A DNA stretch of 64,000 nucleotides from positions 3,596,001 to 3,660,000 of the forward strand of contig NZ_LT629740.1 in NCBI RefSeq assembly GCF_900105165.1, in the 5' to 3' direction. The stretch is from Mucilaginibacter mallensis. GTDB lineage: Bacteria > Bacteroidota > Bacteroidia > Sphingobacteriales > Sphingobacteriaceae. Below are positions 36,867 through 47,117 of the stretch, in pieces (position 1 is the stretch's first letter; the number at the start of each line of letters is the position of its first letter). A model generated the notes under the pieces. That model saw only the letters and a program-made list of their open reading frames with translations, was not told where the DNA came from and did not search any database. Made by a program: the position numbers and the translations under genes.

Positions 36867-39240
36867 ATTCCGATCTTAAACTTTTAACCGGATTTGCTAC
36901 CGCTGCTTTTACAGATTGAAAGCTAACCGTAACCACCGCAATTATTATAGCTGATACACCAGCAATTACAAATACCCACCAGTTTATGCCGATGCGGTAA
37001 TCATAACCTTTAAGCCATTTTTGCATTACCCAGTAGGCAAGCGGAAATGATACCGCACACGATATGATCACCAGTTGTAAAAAGTCCTTTGAAAGCAAAG
37101 TGGCTATTCCTGATACACTTGCACCCAGCACTTTGCGGATGCCTATCTCTTTTGTACGACGTTCGGCTGTATAAGCTGCTAAGCCAAACAAACCCATGCA
37201 GGAGATGATGATTGCCAACGTAGCAAATACCTGCGATAGCTTGCTCACCAGCATCTCCGTTAAAAACATCTGGTTAAACTGATCATCAACAAAGCGGTAA
37301 TCAAACGGGTAAGCGGGGTTATCCTTTTTCAAAACACCTTGTATTGCTGCTATTGATTTTTCAATATCGGCCTGCTTTTTAACATGCACATACATTACTG
37401 TTTCACCCTGAGGTGAGGCGCTGAAAAACATTACGGGATCGGGTTGCTTGTTGTACATGTTACCATATACATAATCATTTACCACGCCAACTACTACTGC
37501 CGATGTTGTATCCTGTTCACCATGGATCCTTTTGCCTATAGCGCTGCCTTTGCCCATTAGCTTCGCCAGCGATTGGGTAATGATCATGCGGATTGGCCTT
37601 GCGGTATCGCTCGCCGTTAGATTTCTTCCTTCTAATACCTTTAAGCCCGTTGTTTCCATAAATTCAGGCGATATATAGCGTTGCGATATGAGCACTTTTG
37701 AGGTCGCTGGTTTGCCATCCCAGGTAAGTCCGGATGTATTGTTCCCGCCATAGATCAATGAATGATCGGCCAGCGCTGCATTAGCGATATAATTGGTATT
37801 AAGCAGGTCCTGCTTAATTACATTGAAGTTTTTACCCATATCGCCCTGCAACGGAATTTCTATAAGATTATCCTTATTAAAACCTAACTGCCTGCTTTTA
37901 ACATGCTGTATTTGCTGATAAACAATTATAGTACTGATGATGAGCACAATTGAAACACTGAACTGCATCACCACCAAACCCTTACGAATAAATGCCGCAC
38001 CACCGGTTTTTAGCTTCACCCCTTTAAGTACCGATACCGGGTTAAATGATGATAAGTAGAACGATGGGTAGCTGCCAGCAACCAATCCGCATATCAGGGT
38101 AATCAGCAATAAGGCAATAATATGCATTGGATTACCCAAACCTAACGTAAGCTGTTTTTGCACCAGCATATTAAAGGCTGGTAAAACAAGTATGATAATA
38201 AATACCGATACCAGCGCGGCTATAACTGCCATAAATATGGCTTCGCCGATGAACTGCATGACGAGCAGGTTTTTACCGGCGCCTAATACTTTACGTACCC
38301 CTACCTCACGGGCACGTTTTTCGCTGCGGGCTGTGGCCAGGTTCATGAAGTTGATACAGGCAATGAACAGGATAATCCACGCGATGACGGTAAACAGGTG
38401 AACATATTCGATCTGCCCGCCACCGGTCATTTTACCATCTTTAAAATCATCGCGCAAATGCCAGTCGTTCATACTAAATAAAAAGGCATGACCCAATGCT
38501 GTAGGCACCCGTTTCTGTATATAACCGTAAAGCTGTTTATTAACCGTTTGCGGGCTTACACCGGGTTTCAACTCCACATAAGTTGTTACGGATTGATTAC
38601 CCCAACTGGTTAACCACGGACTTTGATCAAAGTAGATTTTAAATGGCATTACCCATTCAAACTGCACGCTTGAGTTTGCCGGGATATCTTTTATAACACC
38701 GCTTACGGCATAATCCTGCTTATTATCAACCCTGATGGTTTTACCGATGACATCCTTATTGTTACCAAAAAACTTTTTAGCTGCTTTTTCGGTGATGACT
38801 ATTGAATGCACCTGTGAGAAAACCGAAGTCGCATTACCCTGCACAAAGGGCAGGGTAAACATGCTGAATAGTGACGGTTCTGCATATATACCGGTTGCAA
38901 AAACAGCTTTATCACCGTTACCAAATAATAAAGTTGTTCCGCCTTCGGTGCTGCGGCAGGTATTGGCAACGCCGGGTAATTCGGTATTCATAGCCGGACC
39001 CATTAGGCCGGGGGTTGATGATTCGGTAAACACATAAGTATCATACTGCTGGTTTTCCTCCACCATGTACAACCTGTCTTTTTTAATATTTACCGCATCA
39101 AAATTAACCTCATCCTCTACCCATAAGAAAATGAGCGCAGCGCAGGCAATACCTATTGCCAAACCGAAAATATTCAAAAAGCTATAAGCCTTATTTTTGG
39201 TAAGGCTGCGGTAAGCTGTTTTTATGTAGTTTCTTATCAT
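36865..39240 (-). CDS. FtsX/MacB-type ABC permease P10 (beta subgroup)
   Basis: 791 residues. Beta-subgroup marks: LRDDFKDGKMTGGGQIEYVH before helix 2 and STARSEKRAREVGVRKVLGA. Helix 1 is AYSFLNIFGLAIGIACAALIFLW, then VEDEVNFDAVN, where NFD replaces SYD. The first periplasmic core carries ENQQYDTYVFTESSTPGLMG. The second coupling motif is RTKEIGIRKVLGAS (about 695). The end includes VMQKWLKGYDYRIGINWWVF and AVANPVKSLRSE. Second gene of the P11-P6 unit. Confidence 0.92.
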   Translation of the reverse strand: MIRNYIKTAYRSLTKNKAYSFLNIFGLAIGIACAALIFLWVEDEVNFDAVNIKKDRLYMVEENQQYDTYVFTESSTPGLMGPAMNTELPGVANTCRSTEGGTTLLFGNGDKAVFATGIYAEPSLFSMFTLPFVQGNATSVFSQVHSIVITEKAAKKFFGNNKDVIGKTIRVDNKQDYAVSGVIKDIPANSSVQFEWVMPFKIYFDQSPWLTSWGNQSVTTYVELKPGVSPQTVNKQLYGYIQKRVPTALGHAFLFSMNDWHLRDDFKDGKMTGGGQIEYVHLFTVIAWIILFIACINFMNLATARSEKRAREVGVRKVLGAGKNLLVMQFIGEAIFMAVIAALVSVFIIILVLPAFNMLVQKQLTLGLGNPMHIIALLLITLICGLVAGSYPSFYLSSFNPVSVLKGVKLKTGGAAFIRKGLVVMQFSVSIVLIISTIIVYQQIQHVKSRQLGFNKDNLIEIPLQGDMGKNFNVIKQDLLNTNYIANAALADHSLIYGGNNTSGLTWDGKPATSKVLISQRYISPEFMETTGLKVLEGRNLTASDTARPIRMIITQSLAKLMGKGSAIGKRIHGEQDTTSAVVVGVVNDYVYGNMYNKQPDPVMFFSASPQGETVMYVHVKKQADIEKSIAAIQGVLKKDNPAYPFDYRFVDDQFNQMFLTEMLVSKLSQVFATLAIIISCMGLFGLAAYTAERRTKEIGIRKVLGASVSGIATLLSKDFLQLVIISCAVSFPLAYWVMQKWLKGYDYRIGINWWVFVIAGVSAIIIAVVTVSFQSVKAAVANPVKSLRSE

Positions 39241-39247
39241 TTCTTTG

Positions 39248-39360
39248 GTTCATTAGCTCATTTGTTCACTGGTTCACTGGTCTTGTCCTACGTTTATTAA
39301 TTCATCAGTATTGCCGGCTGCAATTACTAATGAACTAATGAGCCAGTGAACCAATGAACA
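39248..39360. repeat. Spacer repeat S11, TTCA dialect
   Basis: Left arm GGTTCATTAGCTCATTTG then TTCACTGGTTCACTGG (39247-39280). Right arm ACTAATGAACTAATGAGCC then AGTGAACCAATGAAC (39326-39359). Confidence 0.75.
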
Positions 39361-39361
39361 T

Positions 39362-41791
39362 TTATTCCGACCGCAAACTTTTAACCGGGTTTGTTAATGC
39401 TGCTTTTATTGATTGAAAACTGATAGTAACAAATGCTATAAGTATTGCGGCAACGCCTGCCAGTGCGAAAACCCACCACTGTATATTCTGGCGGTAGGCA
39501 AACCCTTGCAAAAACCACCTGTTCATAAAATACCAAGCAAATGGCGAGGCTATAACTATAGAGATCAGCACCAGCTTTATAAAATCACGGGATAACATCC
39601 CAACTATAGTTGACATGCTTGCGCCTAATACCTTGCGGATGCCTATCTCTTTGGTACGTTGTTCGGCAGCATAGGCAGCTAAGCCGAACAAGCCCAGGCA
39701 GGCAATAATGATAGCCAGTGAGGTAAATGCTATGGCAATGCCCCCAACGCGCTGCTCAGAGCGGTACATTTTATCAAAATCCTGATCCATAAAGGAATAA
39801 TTCAAGGTTTGATTTGGCGAGAATTGCGCCCACTTAGCTTTTACCCGGCTTAGCAATGCAGTAATATCAGCTGTATTTGATGAACGAATGGTTAAACCAC
39901 CCAGGTCATGCCCGCTAAAAAGCACCATGGGCGCTACATTATTTCTCAGTGATTGATAATTAAAATCTTTCATTACCCCAATAATGTGGTATGGCTTTAA
40001 TTTCATAGCCTTTTCATCCTGTGGATCATAGATCACATGGTTTAGCGGATCAGCATAACCAAGCATTTTAACAGCAGCCTCGTTAATAAGTACGGCATCA
40101 GTGTCAGTAGCCATTTGGTGTGAAAAGTTTCTGCCTGCTATTATTTTCAATCCCAGTGTCGGCACATAATCCTCATCGGCATACCATTCAGTTAATAATA
40201 CGCCATTTTTCTGATCTGCAACCGGACCTTTAAATACTGTTGAACTATTACCATAATTGGTTGTAGGCAAAGCACCGGTAAGCGTAGCATTTTGCACACC
40301 CGGTAATTGCTTTATTTCTTCTTTAAAACTACTGGCCTTGTTGCCCAATGTATATACATCCCAAATAGTAAATGCATGATTGCGGTTAAAGCCGAGATCT
40401 TTATTTTGGATATATTTTAGCTGGTTATAAATAACCAGTGTGCCGATGATAAGGAATATGGAAATTGCAAACTGGAACACCACCAAAAAGCTGCGTAAGT
40501 TTCCACCCTTAAAACCTGCTGATAGTTTGCCCTTAAGCACCTGTATCGGCTGAAAACCTGACAGAAAGAATGCCGGATATGAACCTGCCAGTACCCCAAT
40601 AAACACTATAATAAGTAACAAGGTTGGTATTAACCACACTAATATTTGACGGGTAATGACTAAGTCTTTATCAGCCATATTATTAAATAATGGTAATAAG
40701 AGCCATGCCGCAATTACCGCAATTACTGCACCAGCCAGTGTAACCATTATTGATTCGGCCAGGAACTGGAAAATCAGGTATTTACGCGGTGAGCCCAATA
40801 CTTTTCTTACCCCAACCTCACGGGCGCGGTTTGCGGAGCGTGCGGTTGACAGGTTCATGAAGTTTACACAGGCTATCAGCAATATAAATATGGCTATTGC
40901 CGAAAACATATATACGTATTGCATATTACCGTTCATACCCAGTTCGCCTACCATATTTGATTGCAGGTGAATTTTGGTAAGCGGGATAAGCGTAAGCCTG
41001 AAAAAGTTACCTCCCTGCTCAAACTTATCAAAAGTTAAATGCAGGATGCTTTGCAATTGCGGGCCTGCATGAGTTTTGAAAAACTGATCAAATTTTGATT
41101 GAAGATTTTTATAATCTGCTCCCGGCCTCAGCAATAAATAGGTGTTAAAATTACTGCTGAACCATGAATCGTCCCTGCTTTGATCAAGAGTCGACATGGA
41201 GATAAAAAAGTCATAATTAAAATGCGATTGTTTTGGCACATTGTATATTACAGCGGTTATTTTGTAAAGCGCAGTATCATTAAAAGTCATCATCTGCCCT
41301 ACTACATTGGTGCTGTTAAAGTACTTTTTAGCGGCGCGTTCGGTTATTACAATACTGTGCGGTTCTTTCAAACCAGCAACCGGGTTGCCATTTATAGCAG
41401 GCAGTGTAAATATTTTAAAGATCGCAGGGTCAGCATATATCATGGTGTTCTCCTGTATATTCTGCGTACCTTTTTTTACCTGAAAACCACCACGATCCCT
41501 GAGCCTTGCAATTTCATCTATCTCCGGAAAATCGCTTTTCATAGCAGCAGCCATAGGGGCTGGTGATACTGCATATTTGTTATCGGCACCGCCAAATTTT
41601 ATGGCCTCGTTTACACGGAAGATCCTATCGGCATTTACATTATACCTGTCATAACTTAACTCATCAAAAACATAAAAAACGATCAGCAAACAAGTAGCCA
41701 GGCCTAAAGCCAGGCCCAAAACATTTATTGCTGTAAAACCCTTGTTTTTGGTAAGGGAACGGAAAGCGGTTTTTATATAGTTTTTTATCAT
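39362..41791 (-). CDS. FtsX/MacB-type ABC permease P11 (alpha subgroup), first gene of its unit
   Basis: 809 residues. Alpha subgroup with P7 and P13: MIKNYIKTAFRSLTKNKGF, VFDELSYDRYNVNADRIFRV, RAREVGVRKVLGSPRKYLIF. The first periplasmic core carries the subgroup tract GTQNIQENTMIYADPAIF. The second coupling motif is RTKEIGIRKVLGAS. One extra residue in the last loop (NRWFLQGFAYRQ) breaks the array-wide NKWLQDFAYRI form. The last motif is TNPVKSLRSE. Preceded by a 286-bp gap with element C and a -24-like sequence, so it is the first gene of the P11-P6 transcript. Confidence 0.92.
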   Translation of the reverse strand: MIKNYIKTAFRSLTKNKGFTAINVLGLALGLATCLLIVFYVFDELSYDRYNVNADRIFRVNEAIKFGGADNKYAVSPAPMAAAMKSDFPEIDEIARLRDRGGFQVKKGTQNIQENTMIYADPAIFKIFTLPAINGNPVAGLKEPHSIVITERAAKKYFNSTNVVGQMMTFNDTALYKITAVIYNVPKQSHFNYDFFISMSTLDQSRDDSWFSSNFNTYLLLRPGADYKNLQSKFDQFFKTHAGPQLQSILHLTFDKFEQGGNFFRLTLIPLTKIHLQSNMVGELGMNGNMQYVYMFSAIAIFILLIACVNFMNLSTARSANRAREVGVRKVLGSPRKYLIFQFLAESIMVTLAGAVIAVIAAWLLLPLFNNMADKDLVITRQILVWLIPTLLLIIVFIGVLAGSYPAFFLSGFQPIQVLKGKLSAGFKGGNLRSFLVVFQFAISIFLIIGTLVIYNQLKYIQNKDLGFNRNHAFTIWDVYTLGNKASSFKEEIKQLPGVQNATLTGALPTTNYGNSSTVFKGPVADQKNGVLLTEWYADEDYVPTLGLKIIAGRNFSHQMATDTDAVLINEAAVKMLGYADPLNHVIYDPQDEKAMKLKPYHIIGVMKDFNYQSLRNNVAPMVLFSGHDLGGLTIRSSNTADITALLSRVKAKWAQFSPNQTLNYSFMDQDFDKMYRSEQRVGGIAIAFTSLAIIIACLGLFGLAAYAAEQRTKEIGIRKVLGASMSTIVGMLSRDFIKLVLISIVIASPFAWYFMNRWFLQGFAYRQNIQWWVFALAGVAAILIAFVTISFQSIKAALTNPVKSLRSE

Positions 41792-41856
41792 GATAGTGGT
41801 TATTAATTTAAAATGCTTGAATGCAAAGCCAGGTCAATAACAGATAATGACCAAAC

Positions 41857-41866
41857 CTATACCAAA
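41857..41866 (-). promoter_or_regulatory. -24-like element, promoter C
   Basis: Minus strand TTTGGTATAG with the GG at 41863-41862, 53 bp from element C and 71 bp before the P11 ATG. The -12 region reads TTTGGT. Confidence 0.4.
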
Positions 41867-41915
41867 ATACAAATTATTAATAATCAGATAGTTAAAACCA
41901 ACAAGCATGCGCAAT

Positions 41916-41956
41916 GTGTACGCAAGTGAAACACCTTATGTCCGGTTATGATACAC
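41916..41956 (-). promoter_or_regulatory. 41-bp upstream activating element C
   Basis: Minus strand GTGTATCATAACCGGACA, spacer, then GTGTTTCACTTGCGTACAC. The most diverged of the four (G for T in the GGAC block) but in the same place and with the same spacing. Confidence 0.68.
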
Positions 41957-41967
41957 ATTACTTCGCG

Positions 41968-42076
41968 TCATTGGTTCACTTGTTCATTAGTTCATTGGTC
42001 TTGTCCTATGTTAGTTAGCTCATCAGTATTGCCAACTGCATTACTAATGAACAAGTGAGCCAGTGAACTAATGAAC
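41968..42076. repeat. Spacer repeat S12, TTCA dialect
   Basis: Left arm TTGGTTCACTTGTTCATT then AGTTCATTGG (41970-41999). Right arm ACTAATGAACAAGTGAGCC then AGTGAACTAATGAAC (42043-42076). It follows element C as S6 follows element B. Confidence 0.75.
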
Positions 42077-42077
42077 A

Positions 42078-44447
42078 TTATTCGCTACGCAAACTTTTAA
42101 TAGGGTTGGCTACCGCGGCTTTTATGGCCTGGTAGCTAACCGTTAACAGCGCAATAACTATGGTAATAACACTTGCCAGGGCCATTATCCACCAGCTTAG
42201 TGTTATACGATATTCATAGTTAGTGAGCCATTTATTTAACACATATATTGATAATGCGATAGCCGGTACAATAGCTATTAAAACCAGTATCAAAAAGTCT
42301 TTTGATAATAAGCCAACCAGGTTGGTTACACTGGCACCTAATACTTTACGTACACCTATTTCTTTTGTCCTTTGCTCTGCAGCATAGGCAGCTAAGCCGA
42401 ATAAACCCAGGCATGAGATAACAATTGCCAGGCCACCAAATATATTTGCCAGTAATGCCAGCACCTTTTCGTTCTGGAATTTTTGCTCAAATTCTTTATC
42501 CACAAAATTAATGGTTGGCGGGTAGGCCGGATTTATCTCTTTTAGGCTTTTGTTGATCAGATCGATACTGGCAGTAGTACTTTTTGCCGGGTTAAGGCGC
42601 AAAGCTATAACTGAACCACCAAAACCATTACAAAAGGTTACCATAGGCGGCGTTTTTTGGTAAGGTGAGCCCCAAACAAAATCTTTGTAAATACCAACGA
42701 TGGTAACAGGCTGATCTCCCCATTTAATTATGGCACCCAATGATTGTTTCATGAGTTTGGCCGCAGTTTCATTGATCATAACCGTTTGAATTTTAGCAGT
42801 TGTATCGGCAGGATACTCCGCCGAGAATTCACGGCCCGCTACCAGCTTTACCCCTGTTGTTTTAGTAAGATCAAAGCCGGCATAAAATATATCAAACAAT
42901 ATTTTTTGGTTAGGATCTTTGCCTTGCCAGTCGATGCCCCAGGTGTTGCTACCATTTTCGGTAATACTTTGTGATAGGTTTGAGGCATGGATAATAGCCC
43001 CATTATTTTTAAGCTCGGTTATAAGTGCATTAGCTTTTTTACTGAGTGTGCCCTCAACAGGTACTTCAACCAGGCTATTTTTATCATAGCCATTTGGCAT
43101 AGATTGTATGTAACGGATCTGACGATAGATACAAATGGTTGCTGTAATTAAAAATACAGCAAAGGCAAACTGTATCACCACTAAAACCTTACGAATAGGC
43201 AATACACTTTTGCTGCCTTTAAACACACCTTTTAAAACTTTTATAGGTTGGAATGATGACAGGTAAAAAGCAGGGTAACTACCTGAAATAAGCCCGGTAA
43301 ATAAAGCCAGACCAACAACCAGCAGCCATGCGGGCCAACTACCAATTGGTAAAACGAGCTTTATATTGAGCAGGTTATTAAAGAACGGCACACATATGCT
43401 CAACACAATTACAGCTAATATGGTTGATATGAAGGATAAGATAAGCGACTCGATAATAAATTGAGTTACCAGCGGCCCACGACCTGAGCCTATTGCCTTG
43501 CGGATACCCACTTCTTTTGCCCGCTCTTCGGATCGTGCGGTAGAAAGGTTCATGAAATTTACACAAGCTATCAGCAATATGCAGGTAGCCAGTATCTCAA
43601 ACAAGTGTATCTGCTGAATTTCACCACCTGCTGATTTACCATTTTCAAACTTATTATATAAGTGAAGCTTTGTAAACGGGAAAAGGAAAAGCTGGTTCTT
43701 ATTACCCTGATCGTGCTTACCTACCATTGTGCCCAATATATTATTGGCACGTGCAAGAGCTGAGGGATCTTTTAACAATACAACAGTGCGGCAAAAATTA
43801 CTGCCCCAGTTGCCTGATTTAGTCCATGCATTTGCATTTTCATATTGTACATAAGGTATAGCATAATCAAATTTAAATGAGGTATTTGCAGGCATATTTT
43901 CAATAATACCCGTAACCATTAAGGGTATATTACTGTTAAAACTAACCACTTTGTTCATGGGGTCTTTATTGCCAAACAGGGTTTTGGCCAGGGCTTCAGT
44001 AATAACTATTGAATTTGGCTGAATTAATGCCTTTGCAGGATCGCCTTTAATAAAGTGATAAGAGAATATGGAGAAATAGCCCGGATCAGTATACAATCCC
44101 TGTTTTTTAAAACTGTTGTTATTGTATGCCAAAAGCCCATTGCCTGTATAATCAATTACACGTGCGGCTTGCAACACACCCGGCACCTCATTTTTAATAG
44201 CCATGGCAGCCTGTGAGGGTGTTGCAGAAAAGGTATATATCTTACCATCACCGGGCTGATTGTTCTCAACAATGTAAATATTGTCGATATTTTTAAACTG
44301 ATGATCGTATCCTAAATGATAGGACACATACAGCAAAAGCAGCAAGCAGCTGGCAATACCTAAAGTTAATCCACCCGCATTTATAAGCGAGAATGCCACA
44401 TGCTTTTTAATGTTTCGCCAGGCGATTTTAATGTAATTCTTTATCAT
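42078..44447 (-). CDS. FtsX/MacB-type ABC permease P12 (beta subgroup)
   Basis: 789 residues. Beta marks: LYNKFENGKSAGGEIQQIHL and STARSEERAKEVGIRKAIGS. Helix 1 (AFSLINAGGLTLGIASCLLLLLY) is followed by VSYHLGYDHQFKNIDNIYIV, where the common DELSYD is replaced. The second coupling motif is RTKEIGVRKVLGAS (about 693). It carries GSKSVLPIRKVLVVIQF before helix 5, as in P8. The last helices (VLNKWLTNYEYRITLSWW) differ from most copies. It is the last gene of the HlyD-ATPase2-P14-P13-P12 unit; promoter C follows. Confidence 0.92.
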   Translation of the reverse strand: MIKNYIKIAWRNIKKHVAFSLINAGGLTLGIASCLLLLLYVSYHLGYDHQFKNIDNIYIVENNQPGDGKIYTFSATPSQAAMAIKNEVPGVLQAARVIDYTGNGLLAYNNNSFKKQGLYTDPGYFSIFSYHFIKGDPAKALIQPNSIVITEALAKTLFGNKDPMNKVVSFNSNIPLMVTGIIENMPANTSFKFDYAIPYVQYENANAWTKSGNWGSNFCRTVVLLKDPSALARANNILGTMVGKHDQGNKNQLFLFPFTKLHLYNKFENGKSAGGEIQQIHLFEILATCILLIACVNFMNLSTARSEERAKEVGIRKAIGSGRGPLVTQFIIESLILSFISTILAVIVLSICVPFFNNLLNIKLVLPIGSWPAWLLVVGLALFTGLISGSYPAFYLSSFQPIKVLKGVFKGSKSVLPIRKVLVVIQFAFAVFLITATICIYRQIRYIQSMPNGYDKNSLVEVPVEGTLSKKANALITELKNNGAIIHASNLSQSITENGSNTWGIDWQGKDPNQKILFDIFYAGFDLTKTTGVKLVAGREFSAEYPADTTAKIQTVMINETAAKLMKQSLGAIIKWGDQPVTIVGIYKDFVWGSPYQKTPPMVTFCNGFGGSVIALRLNPAKSTTASIDLINKSLKEINPAYPPTINFVDKEFEQKFQNEKVLALLANIFGGLAIVISCLGLFGLAAYAAEQRTKEIGVRKVLGASVTNLVGLLSKDFLILVLIAIVPAIALSIYVLNKWLTNYEYRITLSWWIMALASVITIVIALLTVSYQAIKAAVANPIKSLRSE

Positions 44448-44454
44448 TTTATTG

Positions 44455-44571
44455 ATTCATTAGTTCATTTCACTTCGTTGTCATTTTGCTTCGCATCATT
44501 GGTCATTAGGTCATTACGCTTCGCTGTCATTGAGTATTTTACTAATGACCAATGACACAATGACTAATGAC
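44455..44571. repeat. Spacer repeat S13, mixed, mainly GTCAT
   Basis: Left arm starts GATTCATTAGTTCATTTC then CGTTGTCATTTTGCTTCGC and further TCATT units. Right arm 44541-44571 (TAATGACCAATGACAC, AATGACTAATGAC). Confidence 0.7.
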
Positions 44572-46991
44572 TATTCAGAACGCAAACTTTCAACCGGGTT
44601 GGCAATAGCCGCTTTAATGGATTGAAAACTGATAGTTATTAAAGCAATAAGTATAGCCGCCACGCCTGCCAATGCAATTATCCACCAGTGGAAGTTTACT
44701 CTGTAAGCAAAATCCTGCAGCCATTTTTGCATTAAATACCAGGCTATAGGCGATGAAATCACGATGGCTATAAACACCAGTTTTATAAAATCTTTTGATA
44801 GCATGCCTGCGATATTCGGAATGCTGGCACCTAAAACTTTGCGGATGCCGATTTCTTTTGTACGCTGTTCGGCCGCATAAGCCGCCAAGCCAAATAGGCC
44901 CAGGCATGCGATAGCGATTGCCAGTACTGTAAATACCATAAATATAGTTCCGGTACGTTGCTCCGAGCGGTAAAGTTTATCAAAATCCTGATCCATAAAT
45001 GAATACTCGAAGTGCGCCTGCGACATACCCTTCCATTTATCCTCAACCTGGGTAAGTAGGCCAGATATGTTAGCGGTATTTACCCTTATGCTTAAATTAC
45101 CGGTATCCTCGTTTAACTGCATAATTACCGGGTCGATATTTTGCCTTAAAGAGCTAAAATTAAAATCCTTAACAACTCCGATAATGGTATAGGCTTTAAA
45201 TGTAGGATTTGGGCCGCCGGATGATTTGTAAATGATCTTGTTAACCGGATCGGTAAAGCCTAAAAATTTTGCGGCTGTTTCATTGATCACCACCGAGCTA
45301 GAATCCGATAGTATTTGATTTGAAAAGTTACGCCCTGCGGCTATTTTCATACCCAGTGTTTTTACATAATCCTCGTCTACATTCCAGGTTTGCGGGAATA
45401 TAGATTTTTTAGGATCTGCTACTGCTTCCTTATAAAAAATAGCCGTACTACGGTTTAGCGAGGTAGGCAAAAACCCGGTTAAAGTAGCATTTTGTACGCC
45501 CGGCAGTTGTCTTATTTCCTGCTTAAACGCCTGCGAATGATTACCCAGCTCAAACGCGTTGTGTATAACTAAAACCTGGTTACGGTTGTAACCCAGATCG
45601 CGGCTTTGGATATAATGCAGCTGGTTATAAATAACCAATGTACCTATGATTAAAAATATGGATATAGAAAACTGGAAAACAACCAGGAAACTCCTTAACC
45701 TGCCACCCTTAAACCCACTTGAGATTTTCCCTTTCAGCACATCAATTGGCTGAAAGGCTGATAAAAAGAAGGCCGGATACAAGCCTGCTAAAAAGCCGAT
45801 CACAAGGACTGCCAATAATGACACTGGAATGAGCCAAACAAGTGTATGCGCTGTTATAATGATATTTTTATCAGCAAACTGATTAAATGCCGGTAAAAAC
45901 AATACAACAAGCACTATTGATATGATTACCGCAATCAATGTAACGATCATTGATTCGGATAAGAACTGGGCTATCAGATACTTCCTTGCCGACCCCAATA
46001 CCTTGCGTACACCAACCTCCCGTGCCCTGTTGGCTGAACGGGCTGTTGAGAGGTTCATGAAGTTTACACAAGCTATTAATAATATAAATATGGCTATAGC
46101 CGAGAAGATATACACGTATTGCTCGGTGCCATTTATGCCTAGTTCACCGGTTTGGTTAGAGTGCAGGTGTATATCGATCAGCGGAATCATATTCATCCTG
46201 AAATAGCTGCCATTTTTTTCAAATGCGTCATAACTCATTTTTAGTTCATCCTGCATTTGTCCGCCACTATATTTGCGCAAAAATTGCGGGAACTGCGCTT
46301 CCAGCTTTTTATAGTCGGCGCCCTTGCGCATTAAAACATAGGTGTTATAATCACTTCTTAACCATTCATTGGAGCGGCTATCAGGAAATGAGGACATCGA
46401 CACCAAAAAATCGGCATGGAAATGCGATTGTTGCGGTATATCCTTTATTACCGCGGTAATTTTAAATGCCTTGTTTCCATCGGTGATTAAATTTTCACCA
46501 ACCACATCAACCTTGTTAAAATATTTTTTAGCGGTTGATTCGGTGATCACCACTGTGTTAGGTTCGGTTAAAGCAGTTGCTTTGTTACCATAGAGAATTG
46601 GCAGGGTAAAAACATCAAATATAGATGGGTCGGCAAACAGGGTATTATATTCGAGAATATTTTCATTTCCCTTTTTAACATGCATGCCGCCAAGGTTTTT
46701 CAACCGCACAGTATTTTCTACATCAGGGAAATCGTTTTTTAGCGTTTTGGCAAGTGGCGGCATGCAAACAGCATACTCCACCTTGTTATCGCCTAATTTC
46801 AATTGCTCGTTTACACGATATATACGGCCGGCATTTTCGTTATACCTGTCATAACTTAACTCATCGGCTACATAAAATACAATAAGCAAACAAGTAGCTA
46901 AACCAAGCGCAAGCCCAAGCACATTAATGGCTGTAAACCCCTTATTTTTTCGAAGGGACCGAAAAGCTGTTTTTATATAGTTTCTTATCAT
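44571..46991 (-). CDS. FtsX/MacB-type ABC permease P13 (alpha subgroup)
   Basis: 806 residues from the ATG at 46991 (an upstream in-frame start would add four residues). Alpha subgroup: MIRNYIKTAFRSLRKNKGF, VADELSYDRYNENAGRIYRV, RAREVGVRKVLGSARKYLIA (the last block nearly identical to P7). The second coupling motif is RTKEIGIRKVLGAS. The C-terminus is ANPVESLRSE, as in P7. The final helix pair reads LMQKWLQDFAYRVNFHWWII. The high similarity to P7 and P11 over N-terminal and membrane parts makes these the youngest duplicates in the array. Confidence 0.93.
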   Translation of the reverse strand: MIRNYIKTAFRSLRKNKGFTAINVLGLALGLATCLLIVFYVADELSYDRYNENAGRIYRVNEQLKLGDNKVEYAVCMPPLAKTLKNDFPDVENTVRLKNLGGMHVKKGNENILEYNTLFADPSIFDVFTLPILYGNKATALTEPNTVVITESTAKKYFNKVDVVGENLITDGNKAFKITAVIKDIPQQSHFHADFLVSMSSFPDSRSNEWLRSDYNTYVLMRKGADYKKLEAQFPQFLRKYSGGQMQDELKMSYDAFEKNGSYFRMNMIPLIDIHLHSNQTGELGINGTEQYVYIFSAIAIFILLIACVNFMNLSTARSANRAREVGVRKVLGSARKYLIAQFLSESMIVTLIAVIISIVLVVLFLPAFNQFADKNIIITAHTLVWLIPVSLLAVLVIGFLAGLYPAFFLSAFQPIDVLKGKISSGFKGGRLRSFLVVFQFSISIFLIIGTLVIYNQLHYIQSRDLGYNRNQVLVIHNAFELGNHSQAFKQEIRQLPGVQNATLTGFLPTSLNRSTAIFYKEAVADPKKSIFPQTWNVDEDYVKTLGMKIAAGRNFSNQILSDSSSVVINETAAKFLGFTDPVNKIIYKSSGGPNPTFKAYTIIGVVKDFNFSSLRQNIDPVIMQLNEDTGNLSIRVNTANISGLLTQVEDKWKGMSQAHFEYSFMDQDFDKLYRSEQRTGTIFMVFTVLAIAIACLGLFGLAAYAAEQRTKEIGIRKVLGASIPNIAGMLSKDFIKLVFIAIVISSPIAWYLMQKWLQDFAYRVNFHWWIIALAGVAAILIALITISFQSIKAAIANPVESLRSE

Positions 46992-46997
46992 CGTTTT

Positions 46998-47117
46998 AGT
47001 CATTAGTCATTTCGCTGCACTGTCATTTTGCTTCGCGTCATTGAGTCATTGCGCTGCGCTGTCATTGGTCATTCGTTAACGTCAAACTAATGACTCAATG
47101 ACCAATGACACAATGAC
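46998..47117. repeat. Spacer repeat S14, GTCAT dialect
   Basis: Left arm 46998-47073 with CGCTGCACTGTCATT, TTGCTTCGCGTCATT and CGCTGCGCTGTCATT units. Right arm 47087-47117 (TAATGACTCAATGACC, AATGACACAATGAC). Confidence 0.75.
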
